A stretch of 64,000 nucleotides of DNA from an uncultured Muribaculaceae bacterium (GTDB taxonomy: Bacteria > Bacteroidota > Bacteroidia > Bacteroidales > Muribaculaceae): contig CANNVE010000001.1 in the NCBI GenBank assembly GCA_947525975.1, forward strand, positions 124,001-188,000. Reading direction: 5' to 3'. This document shows, in pieces, positions 1 through 10,166 of this stretch. Within the stretch, counting starts at the first letter, position 1; each line of letters starts with the position of its first letter. Both the position numbers and the translations under genes were made by a program. The notes under the pieces are model-generated. The model was not told the origin of the DNA, did no database searches, and saw only the letters and a list, made by a program, of their open reading frames with translations.

Positions 1-505
1 GCACCGACAGGTAGAGGTTGTCGTTGCCTTCGGGCACTACCAGGAGCACCTTCTTGCCTTCAACCTTGAGGGCCTGGGTCATCTTCACATAGTCTTTCGT
101 GCGGGGAGCGTCAAACTTAACGTCCTCAACCACGATGATCTGGCCTTCGGCAGCCTTGAGGCTCCATGCGCTGCGGCGTGCGAGATCCTTGAGCTTCTTG
201 TTGAGCTTGAAGCGGTAGTCGCGGGGACGGGGACCGAACACGCGTGCGCCGCCTGAAAGGAGGGGCGAGTTGATGTCGCCGATGCGAGAGCCGCCGCCGC
301 CCTTCTGCTTGTGCAGCTTGCGGGTAGAGCCGGAGAGCTCGCTGCGCTCCTTGCTCTTGTGTGTGCCCTGGCGCTGGTTAGCGAGGAATTGCTTTACATC
401 GAGATATACGGCGTTCTCGTTAACCGTAATGCCGAACACTGCGTCGTTGAGCACTGCTTTGCGGCCTGTGTCGCGGCCGTCTTGGGTCAATATTGCGAGT
501 TCCAT
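1..505 (-). CDS. rplD: 50S ribosomal protein L4, 3' end outside window
   Basis: Large-subunit protein that binds 23S rRNA and sends an extended loop into the exit tunnel. Reading leftwards from the ATG at 505 the protein begins [10 protein letters not shown] and stays open to the window edge, about 168 of the usual 205-210 residues. The basic, glycine-rich loop ([11 protein letters not shown] followed by [15 protein letters not shown]) is the L4 hallmark. It follows rplC with one base between the L3 stop and this start, so the two are cotranscribed and probably translationally coupled. Partial only because of the window boundary. Confidence 0.96.
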   Translation of the reverse strand, partial: MELAILTQDGRDTGRKAVLNDAVFGITVNENAVYLDVKQFLANQRQGTHKSKERSELSGSTRKLHKQKGGGGSRIGDINSPLLSGGARVFGPRPRDYRFKLNKKLKDLARRSAWSLKAAEGQIIVVEDVKFDAPRTKDYVKMTQALKVEGKKVLLVVPEGNDNLYLSV

Positions 506-506
506 A

Positions 507-1124
507 TTACTTCTCAATTAAAACGATTGAACCTTTGCTTCCGGGGATCGAGCCCTTGATCATGAGCACGTTGTGCTCGGGGATCACTTTCACTACCTGC
601 AGATTCTGCACGGTCACGCGCTCGTTGCCCATCTGGCCGGCCATGCGCATTCCCTTGAACACCTTTGCGGGGTAAGAGCAGGCACCGATTGAGCCCGGTG
701 CGCGCAGGCGGTTGTGCTGGCCGTGAGTTGACTGGCCTACGCCGCCGAATCCGTGACGCTTTACGACGCCCTGGAAGCCCTTGCCTTTAGAGGTGCCGGC
801 GATGTCTACGAAGTCTGCCTCAGAGAAGAGGTCGACTGCGATAGTGTCGCCAAGGGCGTATTCCTTGTCGAAACCACTGAACTCGGCCAAGTGGCGCTTG
901 GGGGTCACGCCGGCAGCCTTGAAGTGCCCGAGCTCGGGCTTGGTGCAGTGCTTTTCCTTCTGCTCTTCGAATCCGAGCTGGATGGCGCTGTAGCCGTCTT
1001 TCTCGACTGTCTTGATTTGTGTAACCACGCAAGGACCTACTTCGATAACAGTGCACGGTATGTTCTTACCGTCGGCACTGAATACGGATGTCATTCCGAT
1101 TTTCTTTCCAATTAATCCTGGCAT
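507..1124 (-). CDS. rplC: 50S ribosomal protein L3
   Basis: Early-assembly 50S protein, 205 residues, normal length. It begins [12 protein letters not shown] and carries the conserved block [16 protein letters not shown] followed by [20 protein letters not shown]; the glutamine in GQHNR is the position methylated by PrmB in other bacteria. It sits between rpsJ and rplD in the usual S10 order. An 84-bp gap with a strong hairpin separates it from rpsJ, which is wider than the other spacings in this operon. Confidence 0.98.
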   Translation of the reverse strand: MPGLIGKKIGMTSVFSADGKNIPCTVIEVGPCVVTQIKTVEKDGYSAIQLGFEEQKEKHCTKPELGHFKAAGVTPKRHLAEFSGFDKEYALGDTIAVDLFSEADFVDIAGTSKGKGFQGVVKRHGFGGVGQSTHGQHNRLRAPGSIGACSYPAKVFKGMRMAGQMGNERVTVQNLQVVKVIPEHNVLMIKGSIPGSKGSIVLIEK

Positions 1125-1157
1125 TTCTTTTGTTGGTTTGTATGTTGTTTGTATTTT

Positions 1158-1182
1158 GGGGCGCCGGGGTTGGCGGCGCCCC
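1158..1182. other. GC-rich hairpin between rpsJ and rplC
   Basis: Perfect 8-bp inverted repeat GGGGCGCC (1158-1165) and GGCGCCCC (1175-1182) around a 9-nt loop. On the plus strand it is followed by GTTTTTG, so it has terminator shape against the direction of the operon. On the coding (minus) strand no T-run follows. It may stop antisense transcription, or stabilise or attenuate the mRNA between S10 and L3. The structure is seen; the role is inferred. Confidence 0.55.
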
Positions 1183-1208
1183 GTTTTTGTCTTTGTGTTG
1201 TTAGGCTA

Positions 1209-1514
1209 TCAGACCTTGATCTCAACCTCTACGCCGCTGGGGAGCTCGAGCTTCATCAGAGCGTCGACTGTCTTGGCGGTTGAATTGTAGATGTCGATCA
1301 GTCGCTTGTACGAAGAGAGCTGGAACTGCTCGCGGCTCTTCTTGTTGACGAATGTCGAACGGTTGACGGTGAAGATGCGCTTGTGGGTGGGCAGGGGGAT
1401 GGGCCCGCTGATCACTGCTCCGGTAGCCTTCACGGTCTTTACGATCTTCTCGGCGCTCTTGTCGACGAGGGTGTGGTCGTAAGATTTGAGTTTGATTCTG
1501 ATTTTCTGGCTCAT
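1209..1514 (-). CDS. rpsJ: 30S ribosomal protein S10
   Basis: 101 residues, full length. It begins [14 protein letters not shown] and contains the S10 signature region [18 protein letters not shown]10 is a 30S head protein and also the NusE transcription antitermination partner. It lies 19 bp downstream of fusA, so the str cluster (rpsL-rpsG-fusA) runs directly into the S10 cluster without an intervening tuf gene, an arrangement typical of Bacteroidetes. Confidence 0.98.
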   Translation of the reverse strand: MSQKIRIKLKSYDHTLVDKSAEKIVKTVKATGAVISGPIPLPTHKRIFTVNRSTFVNKKSREQFQLSSYKRLIDIYNSTAKTVDALMKLELPSGVEVEIKV

Positions 1515-1533
1515 ATTGAGATTTGTTTATTTT

Positions 1534-3660
<2,127 letters not shown>

Positions 3661-3690
3661 TGTAGTTGGAATTTGCTATCGATGAAAATA

Positions 3691-4167
3691 TTAGAAGCGG
3701 AAGTGCGCGAATGCACGGTTAGCCTCAGCCATCTTGTGCATGTCCTCCTTGCGCTTGAATGCGCCGCCCTGGTTGTTGAAAGCATCGACGATCTCGGCTG
3801 CGAGCTTGTCGCTCATGCTCTTGCCGCCGCGCTTGCGGGCATAGGAGATAAGATTTTTCATTGATATCGATTCCTTACGGTCCGGACGGATCTCGGTGGG
3901 GACCTGGAATGTGGCGCCACCTACGCGGCGCGACTTAACCTCAACCTGAGGAGTTACATTTTCAAGGGCCTTCTTCCAGATGTCGAGGGCGGCGAGCTCC
4001 TCGTTGGGCAGCTTGGACTTCACAGTGTCAAGCGCATTGTAGAAAATGGTATAGGCCGTGTTTTTCTTGCCGTCGTACATGAGGTGGTTGACGAATTTCG
4101 ACACTCTCACGTCTCCAAAGACGGGATCGGGCAGGATCACCCTTTTCTTAGGCTTTGCCTTTCTCAT
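3691..4167 (-). CDS. rpsG: 30S ribosomal protein S7
   Basis: Primary binder of the 3' major domain of 16S rRNA, 158 residues, normal length. It begins [19 protein letters not shown] and contains [16 protein letters not shown] and the conserved [18 protein letters not shown]. It is second in the str operon. The 263-bp gap to rpsL is unusually long for this operon; S7 is the translational regulator of the str operon in E. coli, so the gap could hold a regulatory leader (inference). Confidence 0.98.
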   Translation of the reverse strand: MRKAKPKKRVILPDPVFGDVRVSKFVNHLMYDGKKNTAYTIFYNALDTVKSKLPNEELAALDIWKKALENVTPQVEVKSRRVGGATFQVPTEIRPDRKESISMKNLISYARKRGGKSMSDKLAAEIVDAFNNQGGAFKRKEDMHKMAEANRAFAHFRF

Positions 4168-4430
4168 TTTGATGTTTGAGCTTGTGTTTTTGATTGCTTG
4201 GCTGCTTGTTGCTTTGTCATCTTCAGCCCCTTGCGCCTTCGCTCGCCCTCTGGCGGCAGGTTTGTTGGCGGGAGGCTTACTCAGCCGGTGGTTTCCGCGA
4301 TCAAGAAATTCAAAAACGAGTTTTAATAACTTTGTTTTGTTATGGAGCCACGCCTGATTGCGGCGGCGGGCTTCCGGTTCTCGTGGTGCTTTAAGTTTAC
4401 TTCACCCGACCTTAAATATACAAGGAAGGA
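4168..4430 (-). other. 263-bp rpsL-rpsG intercistronic spacer
   Basis: No credible gene is present. The spacer is GC-rich near the rpsG start and contains short complementary segments (for example GCCACG near 4344 and CGTGGT near 4382) that could form a stem. In E. coli the rpsL-rpsG spacer binds S7 for feedback control. A similar role here is only an inference; no recognised S7-binding motif was identified. Confidence 0.3.
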
Positions 4431-4820
<390 letters not shown>

Positions 4821-4971
4821 CTTAGTGTTTAAATTTTTCTTTTACTGTTATATCTCTAATGATGTTTTCTTCAAAAAAACTTCGCATTTCCACACTGCCT
4901 CCCGACACCTACCCGCCTATCCGTCAGGAGATTGGGGCACGCATCGTCGGCAATCGTCTGGAATTGCACTG

Positions 4972-5003
4972 CAAAATTACAAATTATTTCGCTAATACAC
5001 AAA
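4972..5003 (-). promoter_or_regulatory. Promoter of the str-S10 operon
   Basis: On the minus strand: TTTG (5000-5003), 20 nt, TAATTTTG (4972-4979). This matches the Bacteroidetes housekeeping promoter with ideal spacing. Transcription would start near 4965, giving rpsL a 5' leader of about 145 nt, long enough for feedback control by a ribosomal protein. Confidence 0.75.
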
Positions 5004-5134
5004 CATTTCAGCCAAAATTTTTCAGATATCGCATTTTTTATTTGTTTTGGCGTTTTTGGTGGCCAAATCACCAAAATTCCGTGTATTGCAGACCTTTTTT
5101 GCGCTGTCCCTGACCTACGGAAAATATTTTTGAT

Positions 5135-5142
5135 TATCTTTG
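5135..5142 (+). promoter_or_regulatory. -7 box TATCTTTG before the SGNH gene
   Basis: TATCTTTG matches TAnnTTTG exactly and ends 5 nt before the ATG at 5148, which would make the transcript leaderless or nearly so. No TTTG is found at the usual 18-21 nt upstream spacing, so only the -7 element is supported. Confidence 0.5.
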
Positions 5143-5147
5143 CAGCC

Positions 5148-6032
5148 ATGAAACGCGATTACTTTGCTCTGTGGGGCCTTCTGGCCGCCGCATTCATAAT
5201 ATTTTTAGGCATTTCCGCATTTGGCGACGAGGTTAACATCGGGTCTTCCACCTGGCGCACATCGGGCATGGCCTCAGAGATTTTCGGAGCCGACCTCACG
5301 GCAAGCCAAGCCGCCGGCGAGCAGGCGACTGTGGAGCCTGACGCGCTTTGCGCGCCCGACAGCATCGCCATGGCCGATTCAGCCGAAAGGCCCTCGGCCG
5401 CCTACGCCCTCGCCCACCCCGAAGCCGTGGACTCCGTCCGGACCATAATCGAGGCTGTCGACTCCGGCAGCCGCACCCTGCTCTTCATCGGCGACTCTAT
5501 GCTTGAGGGCCTCGGCCCAAGGCTCGCCGCATACTGCGAGGCATCGGGCCACAAACTATACAACGTGATCTGGTACAGCTCCACGTCAGAGATCTGGGGC
5601 AACGCCCGCCTGCTATCCACCTACATCGACCGCGTAAAGCCCGATTTCATATTCATCTGCCTTGGCGCCAACGAATTGTTTGTCAGAGACATCGCCTCCA
5701 AGCGCGATAAGCATGTGAAGTCAATCTTGGCCGAGGCCGGAAGCATTCCCTACCTGTGGATAGGACCGCCCAACTGGAAGCCCGACACCGGCATCAACGA
5801 CCTTGTGAGCGCCAACGCCCCCGCCGGCAGATTCTTCCTGACCAACGGCATGAAATTCGACCGGCAGAAAGACGGCGCCCACCCCACCTACGAGTCGGCC
5901 ATAGGCTGGATGGACAGCGTAATCAGGTGGATGCCGGCACATTGCCCCGGCGCACCGAAATTCACGATGCCCGAAAAGAAGAAAGGAAAGGCCACACGCC
6001 AATTCATACACCAGCCCGGCAAGAACCCATGA
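5148..6032 (+). CDS. Membrane-anchored SGNH hydrolase-fold protein
   Basis: 294 residues from MKRDYFALWGLL. One N-terminal membrane segment (about 7-25) anchors a periplasmic SGNH domain: block I FIGDSML (GDS at 115-117, nucleophile Ser117), block III LGANE (Asn175) and block V KDGAHPT (Asp242, His245). It resembles the AlgJ/AlgX-type partners that move acetyl groups from an MBOAT protein onto a polysaccharide. Its stop overlaps the MBOAT start in an ATGA. An upstream in-frame ATG at 4932 was rejected because the membrane segment and -7 box fit 5148. The glycan substrate is unknown. Confidence 0.85.
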   Translation: MKRDYFALWGLLAAAFIIFLGISAFGDEVNIGSSTWRTSGMASEIFGADLTASQAAGEQATVEPDALCAPDSIAMADSAERPSAAYALAHPEAVDSVRTIIEAVDSGSRTLLFIGDSMLEGLGPRLAAYCEASGHKLYNVIWYSSTSEIWGNARLLSTYIDRVKPDFIFICLGANELFVRDIASKRDKHVKSILAEAGSIPYLWIGPPNWKPDTGINDLVSANAPAGRFFLTNGMKFDRQKDGAHPTYESAIGWMDSVIRWMPAHCPGAPKFTMPEKKKGKATRQFIHQPGKNP

Positions 6033-7504
6033 CACTGCCCCTCAGCATAATAGACAATTTAGGCCGCATGCTTGCATACGACCCCGCAAGCCCCATGCTC
6101 TTCTCGAGCGGAATATTCTGGGCTTTGTTCTTGGTCTTCCTCCCCGCATTCGCCCTGCTGCGCGACAGGCTGTGGCAGATGCTCGGATTCGTCGTCACGT
6201 TCAGCTTCTATTTCTACTACAAATCGAGCGGGCTCTTCGTGCTGATGCTCGCAGGTACGTCGGTGCTCGACTGGCTCATGTCGCGAGCAATGGCCAAGAC
6301 CTCCGTGCAATGGCGAAAACGCCTGTACGCAACCATCTCCATCTGCTCCTCGCTCGGCATCCTGGCATACTTCAAATACGCCAACTTCTTCCTCTGGAAC
6401 TGGAACGCTATGGTGCATGGCAATTTCCAGCCCCTCGACATCATCCTGCCCGTAGGCATTTCGTTCTACACATTCCAGTCAGTCAGTTACATAGTTGATG
6501 TCTACAAAGGTCGGGTAGAGCCTACTCCCACATGGCTCGAATACGCCTTCTATCTCTCATTCTTCCCCGCCCTTGTGGCAGGCCCCATCGTGCGCGCCGA
6601 TTACTTCCTGCCGCAGATAAGGCAGAGCCGCCACGCCACGCGCCCGGAGATGTACGCCGGCCTGTGGCTGATACTGACAGGCGTGATAAAGAAAGCCCTG
6701 ATCGCCGACTACATCGCCACATTCAACGACCTCGTGTTCGATGCCCCGGGCTCCTACACTGGTTTCGAGACCCTGATGGGCGTGATCGGATACACTATGC
6801 AGATCTACTGCGACTTCTCCGGCTATTCCGACATGGCCATAGGCCTGGCGATGATCATGGGATTCAAGCTCGCCAAGAACTTCGATTTCCCCTACCGCTC
6901 AAGCAACCTCACCGAATTCTGGCACCGTTGGCACATATCCCTGTCGACATGGCTGCGCGATTACGTCTACATCCCCCTCGGCGGCAACCGCAAGGGCACA
7001 GCGCGCACCTACATCAACAATTTCCTCACCATGCTCATCGGCGGTCTATGGCACGGCGCGGCATGGAAATTCGTGTTCTGGGGAGCGATGCACGGCGTCG
7101 GCCTCGCCGTGCACAAGGCCTGCAAGCCATGGCTCAGCCGCCTGCCCGACAATTGGGCCGTGCGCATTGCTTCATGGGCGCTGACCATGGCCTGCGTGTC
7201 AACATTGTGGATATATTTCCGCGCGGCATCCTGGAGCGATGCCTGGGTGATGATTCGCACCATCTTCACCGATTTCACGCCAGCCTCCATCATCCCCTTC
7301 TTTGAGGCCAGGGCCATGTGGGCCGCGATGATGGCCGTGATCATCATCGCACACGCAGTGCCGTCGAGGCTGTGGGAGCAAGCCTGCGACACATTCGTGC
7401 GCACCAATTGGGCCACGAAGCTCACCATCTTCGTGATAGCCGTGCAGCTCGTTATCGAATTCCGAGGCCAGGACGTAGCCCCCTTCATCTACTTCCAATT
7501 CTGA
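6029..7504 (+). CDS. MBOAT family O-acyltransferase (AlgI-like)
   Basis: 491 residues with many membrane helices. The MBOAT core is clear: TEFWHRWHISLSTWLRDYVY (first His at about residue 299), PLGGNRKG, and GGLWHGAAWKFVFWG with the family-invariant His342. AlgI/DltB-like MBOAT proteins carry acyl groups, usually acetyl, across the inner membrane for transfer to extracytoplasmic glycans. It is translationally coupled to the SGNH protein (4-bp overlap), giving a two-gene O-acylation module. No glycan synthesis genes lie beside it, so the acceptor cannot be named. Confidence 0.93.
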   Translation: MTLPLSIIDNLGRMLAYDPASPMLFSSGIFWALFLVFLPAFALLRDRLWQMLGFVVTFSFYFYYKSSGLFVLMLAGTSVLDWLMSRAMAKTSVQWRKRLYATISICSSLGILAYFKYANFFLWNWNAMVHGNFQPLDIILPVGISFYTFQSVSYIVDVYKGRVEPTPTWLEYAFYLSFFPALVAGPIVRADYFLPQIRQSRHATRPEMYAGLWLILTGVIKKALIADYIATFNDLVFDAPGSYTGFETLMGVIGYTMQIYCDFSGYSDMAIGLAMIMGFKLAKNFDFPYRSSNLTEFWHRWHISLSTWLRDYVYIPLGGNRKGTARTYINNFLTMLIGGLWHGAAWKFVFWGAMHGVGLAVHKACKPWLSRLPDNWAVRIASWALTMACVSTLWIYFRAASWSDAWVMIRTIFTDFTPASIIPFFEARAMWAAMMAVIIIAHAVPSRLWEQACDTFVRTNWATKLTIFVIAVQLVIEFRGQDVAPFIYFQF

Positions 7505-7553
7505 TAATCCATCGGAGAGCAAGCTCCCCAACCAAACAAACCAATCCCCCATG

Positions 7554-7580
7554 TTTCGTTGCGTGAGCGGACTTGTCCGC
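7554..7580 (+). repeat. REP-like repeat, left copy flanking RAYT
   Basis: A 27-nt element ending in the palindrome GCGGACTTGTCCGC (7567-7580). It matches the element at 8637-8663 in the same orientation with only 2 differences (positions 5 and 11). It ends 23 nt before the start of the transposase gene. Short palindromic repeats on both sides of a RAYT gene are the arrangement expected for REP elements and their transposase. Confidence 0.8.
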
Positions 7581-7603
7581 AAAATCCCCCCCACAAAAAA
7601 AAC

Positions 7604-8611
7604 ATGCTCCCAAACCTCGACCTATACAACCGCCTCTCTGCCGAGCAAGCGCCCGACAAATTCCATCAGCGGGCAAAGTGGCACGATTACAGGTCGAAAT
7701 GCATCTACATGATAACCATCAAAAAGATGCCGGGCATACCCGACCTCAGCATCATATCCGGACGCATCGACAACGGCAAAGCCTACGCCACAAACACCAA
7801 CACACAATTAGGCGCCATAATATGCAAGGCTCTACGTGAATTACCGGTCAGATTCCCTGGAATCAGGACATTGCAATACATAATCATGCCCGACCATGCC
7901 CATCTACTGCTCGAAGCCACACGTCCCTTGCCCTATCACATCAGCGATGCGATCAGAGTATTCAAGCAGGATTGCACATCAAGATACGCCGACGCACTGC
8001 TCAGTCGCTTCAACTTCAATTTTGACGGAAAGGTTTTCGCCGATGGCTTTCATGACCGTATCTTAACGGGCAAAAACCAACTGTCGGCCCTCATCGGATA
8101 CATCCGCGACAACCCGCGCCGCCTGTTCCTGAAACGCCAATTTCCCGAAGCCTTCCGCAACCACCTTTCCCTTATCTTGCCGGATGCGGCATTCTCAGTC
8201 TACGGAAACCCATTGCTGCTGGAATCACCATGGAAATACCCCGTGAGATTCAGTTCAAAATTCACGGAAACGGACCTCAACAAAAAGAAAAACACCTGGG
8301 CGGAAGCCGTAAGAAACGGATCGGTGATCGTATCGCCATTTATCCACCCAGTTGAAAAAACGTATCTTGACGCGGCCATTTCACAAGGCGGAAACGCAAT
8401 AATAATCAGAGACAACGGCTTCCCCGAAAGATGGAAGCCGGAGAAGAAATACTTCGACGCATGCGCCCAAGGGAGAATCTTGTTCGTAGCCCCCGAGGAA
8501 TTTCACACACACCGACAAGATCTCACCCGCGCTATGTGCATGCACCTCAACTACATAGCCGAGCGCATCAGCAGCCTCACACCGGGCTCCTACAAATTAA
8601 GGCGAAAATAA
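7604..8611 (+). CDS. REP-associated tyrosine transposase (Y1/IS200-like) with C-terminal extension
   Basis: 335 residues from MLPNLDLYNRLS. The N-terminal half has the Y1/IS200-like fold: QYIIMPDHAHLLLE supplies the metal-binding pair His98 and His100, followed by the family block ALIGYIRDNPRR. RAYT proteins are usually 150-230 residues. Here about 120 extra residues follow, with SPFIHPVEKTY, GGNAIIIRDNGFPE and CAQGRILFVAPEE, which look like a DprA/SLOG-type Rossmann segment (inference). Palindromic repeats flank the gene at 7554-7580 and 8637-8663. The upstream ATG at 7559 lies inside the left repeat and was rejected. Confidence 0.85.
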   Translation: MLPNLDLYNRLSAEQAPDKFHQRAKWHDYRSKCIYMITIKKMPGIPDLSIISGRIDNGKAYATNTNTQLGAIICKALRELPVRFPGIRTLQYIIMPDHAHLLLEATRPLPYHISDAIRVFKQDCTSRYADALLSRFNFNFDGKVFADGFHDRILTGKNQLSALIGYIRDNPRRLFLKRQFPEAFRNHLSLILPDAAFSVYGNPLLLESPWKYPVRFSSKFTETDLNKKKNTWAEAVRNGSVIVSPFIHPVEKTYLDAAISQGGNAIIIRDNGFPERWKPEKKYFDACAQGRILFVAPEEFHTHRQDLTRAMCMHLNYIAERISSLTPGSYKLRRK

Positions 8612-8636
8612 GCAGCCACAAGCCCTCCCACCCAGC

Positions 8637-8663
8637 TTTCATTGCGCGAGCGGACTTGTCCGC
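8637..8663 (+). repeat. REP-like repeat, right copy flanking RAYT
   Basis: 27-nt direct copy of the 7554-7580 element, ending in the identical palindrome GCGGACTTGTCCGC (8650-8663). It starts 25 nt after the RAYT stop and ends 7 bp from the stop codon of the convergent lipoprotein gene. The near-symmetrical spacing on both sides gives a compact cassette of 1110 bp (7554-8663). Confidence 0.8.
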
Positions 8664-8669
8664 CCCGCA

Positions 8670-10052
8670 CTAATCATCCTCCCTCTCGACGAACACGTAG
8701 GCGCCGAGGTCGGCGGCGCGGGCCACGCCGTAGAAATCTACAGCGAGGGGGCATTCGCTCAGCGAGGGGTCGGCCGCACCTATTGCCGGCGATTCGGGCT
8801 TGAGACGGTAATCGAAATAGTAGTCTCCGCGCACGGTGTAGAACAGCGGATCGGCATCCCAGAGGCAATTGACGAAGTTGTCATCATCCGTGCCCGCGCT
8901 GCGGAATAGACAGCGCTCAAACACAATAGGCCTTCCCGATATGTCCTTAGGCAGAAGCTCCTGCCCAAGGCCCCACGTGATGCAATTTGTCGCGAGCAGG
9001 GCCGTCTCGGTCACGCCATCCTCAGGCGTTACGATGTTCCAGGCCGCCTCGGATATGGCCGAGAAAAGATAATGGTTTGATAGCGTGCACTGATCAAAGC
9101 GGTGCGAGCCACCCGAAAGACGCACAAGGCCCGTAGCGGCTTCGGCAAATTCGCATCCGTATGCCTCGACTGAAGCCATGTCGGCGCTAAGCACATAGCC
9201 TCCCGAATTGCGCAGCCGGCAATTGACAAGCCGCAGCGATGGCTCTTCGCCGCCTTCGCCATGCACCGCAACGCCGTGCGTGGTATTGCTTATCACGGTA
9301 TGGGACAACACGTTGCCTTTAGATTGAGGCATAATCTCTACTCCACCCCACTGCCTTGACATGATCTCAAACGAAACTCCGGGTATGACATTGCCTGTGC
9401 GGTCGCCGGTGAGCGTGACAGGAGCGTCAGGCCGCCCGTCAGACACTATGCGTCCGTACACCACAAGGCGGGCTTTGTCGCGGAAAAGCAGCTTCGTGCC
9501 GGCCTCAAGCGTGAGAGTGGCACCCTCGCGCACCACCAGTGAATCGGCCACGCGATAGGGCTTGCCGGCCCCGAAGCGAGTGTCTTCGGTTATCTCCATT
9601 CCGTGCAGGCGCTCTATGTCCTGCCCATGGGCCGAAACTACCACCGATTGCGTCAGGCCGTTGGCAGTGAAATCGAGACTCGCCTCCACATCTACAGGCG
9701 CATCCGTGCCATTTGCAGGCAACAAAGCCTCCACAAACACGAAAATCGAGTCTTTCCCACGGATCTCCACATTTGAGAATTCCTTTCCGCTCATGCCATC
9801 GACATTTATGCGGAAAAGCGATGCGTTGGCGCCCGACATGGCTATGCGCGACAAGATGATGCCTTTCGCGTTGCGGTTATATACAGTCATGCGGCTCGTC
9901 ACGGTGAGCTCGTCAGTGAAGACCTCGCCAATGTCGAGAGTGTCGCACGAAAAAGAGGGCTGGGCAGAGGGCGATGTGTCGATGCCGTCTTCAATGCAAC
10001 TCGCAAGGCCGACCATCAACGCCGAAAATATAAAGATTAAGAATTTGGGCAT
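8670..10052 (-). CDS. Lipoprotein with predicted right-handed beta-helix
   Basis: 460 residues. The signal peptide MPKFLIFIFSALMVGLASC ends in a lipobox (LASC, Cys19). The early part has immunoglobulin-like beta segments. From about residue 170, repeats of the type GATLTLEAGTKLLF, ARLVVYGRIVSDG and GGVEIMPQSKGNVLSHTVIS are typical of parallel beta-helix proteins. Such Bacteroidales lipoproteins sit on the outer membrane; neither ligand nor enzyme activity can be named. The stop codon lies just beyond the right REP-like repeat. Confidence 0.7.
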   Translation of the reverse strand: MPKFLIFIFSALMVGLASCIEDGIDTSPSAQPSFSCDTLDIGEVFTDELTVTSRMTVYNRNAKGIILSRIAMSGANASLFRINVDGMSGKEFSNVEIRGKDSIFVFVEALLPANGTDAPVDVEASLDFTANGLTQSVVVSAHGQDIERLHGMEITEDTRFGAGKPYRVADSLVVREGATLTLEAGTKLLFRDKARLVVYGRIVSDGRPDAPVTLTGDRTGNVIPGVSFEIMSRQWGGVEIMPQSKGNVLSHTVISNTTHGVAVHGEGGEEPSLRLVNCRLRNSGGYVLSADMASVEAYGCEFAEAATGLVRLSGGSHRFDQCTLSNHYLFSAISEAAWNIVTPEDGVTETALLATNCITWGLGQELLPKDISGRPIVFERCLFRSAGTDDDNFVNCLWDADPLFYTVRGDYYFDYRLKPESPAIGAADPSLSECPLAVDFYGVARAADLGAYVFVEREDD

Positions 10053-10112
10053 ATCAATCAGATGAAAAAAATATCTAATTTAACTAACGCGCCCAACCCC
10101 AATTTATTGCAT

Positions 10113-10140
10113 AAAAAGAGCCGCGACGATGTGTCGCGGC
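10113..10140 (-). terminator. Intrinsic terminator after the FISUMP gene
   Basis: Inverted repeat GCCGCGAC (10120-10127) and GTCGCGGC (10133-10140) with a 5-nt loop. On the minus strand the stem is followed by TCTTTTTATG. It lies 26 bp downstream of the stop at 10167. Confidence 0.8.
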
Positions 10141-10166
10141 CCAATTGTTATTTCTATGGTCTGAAT

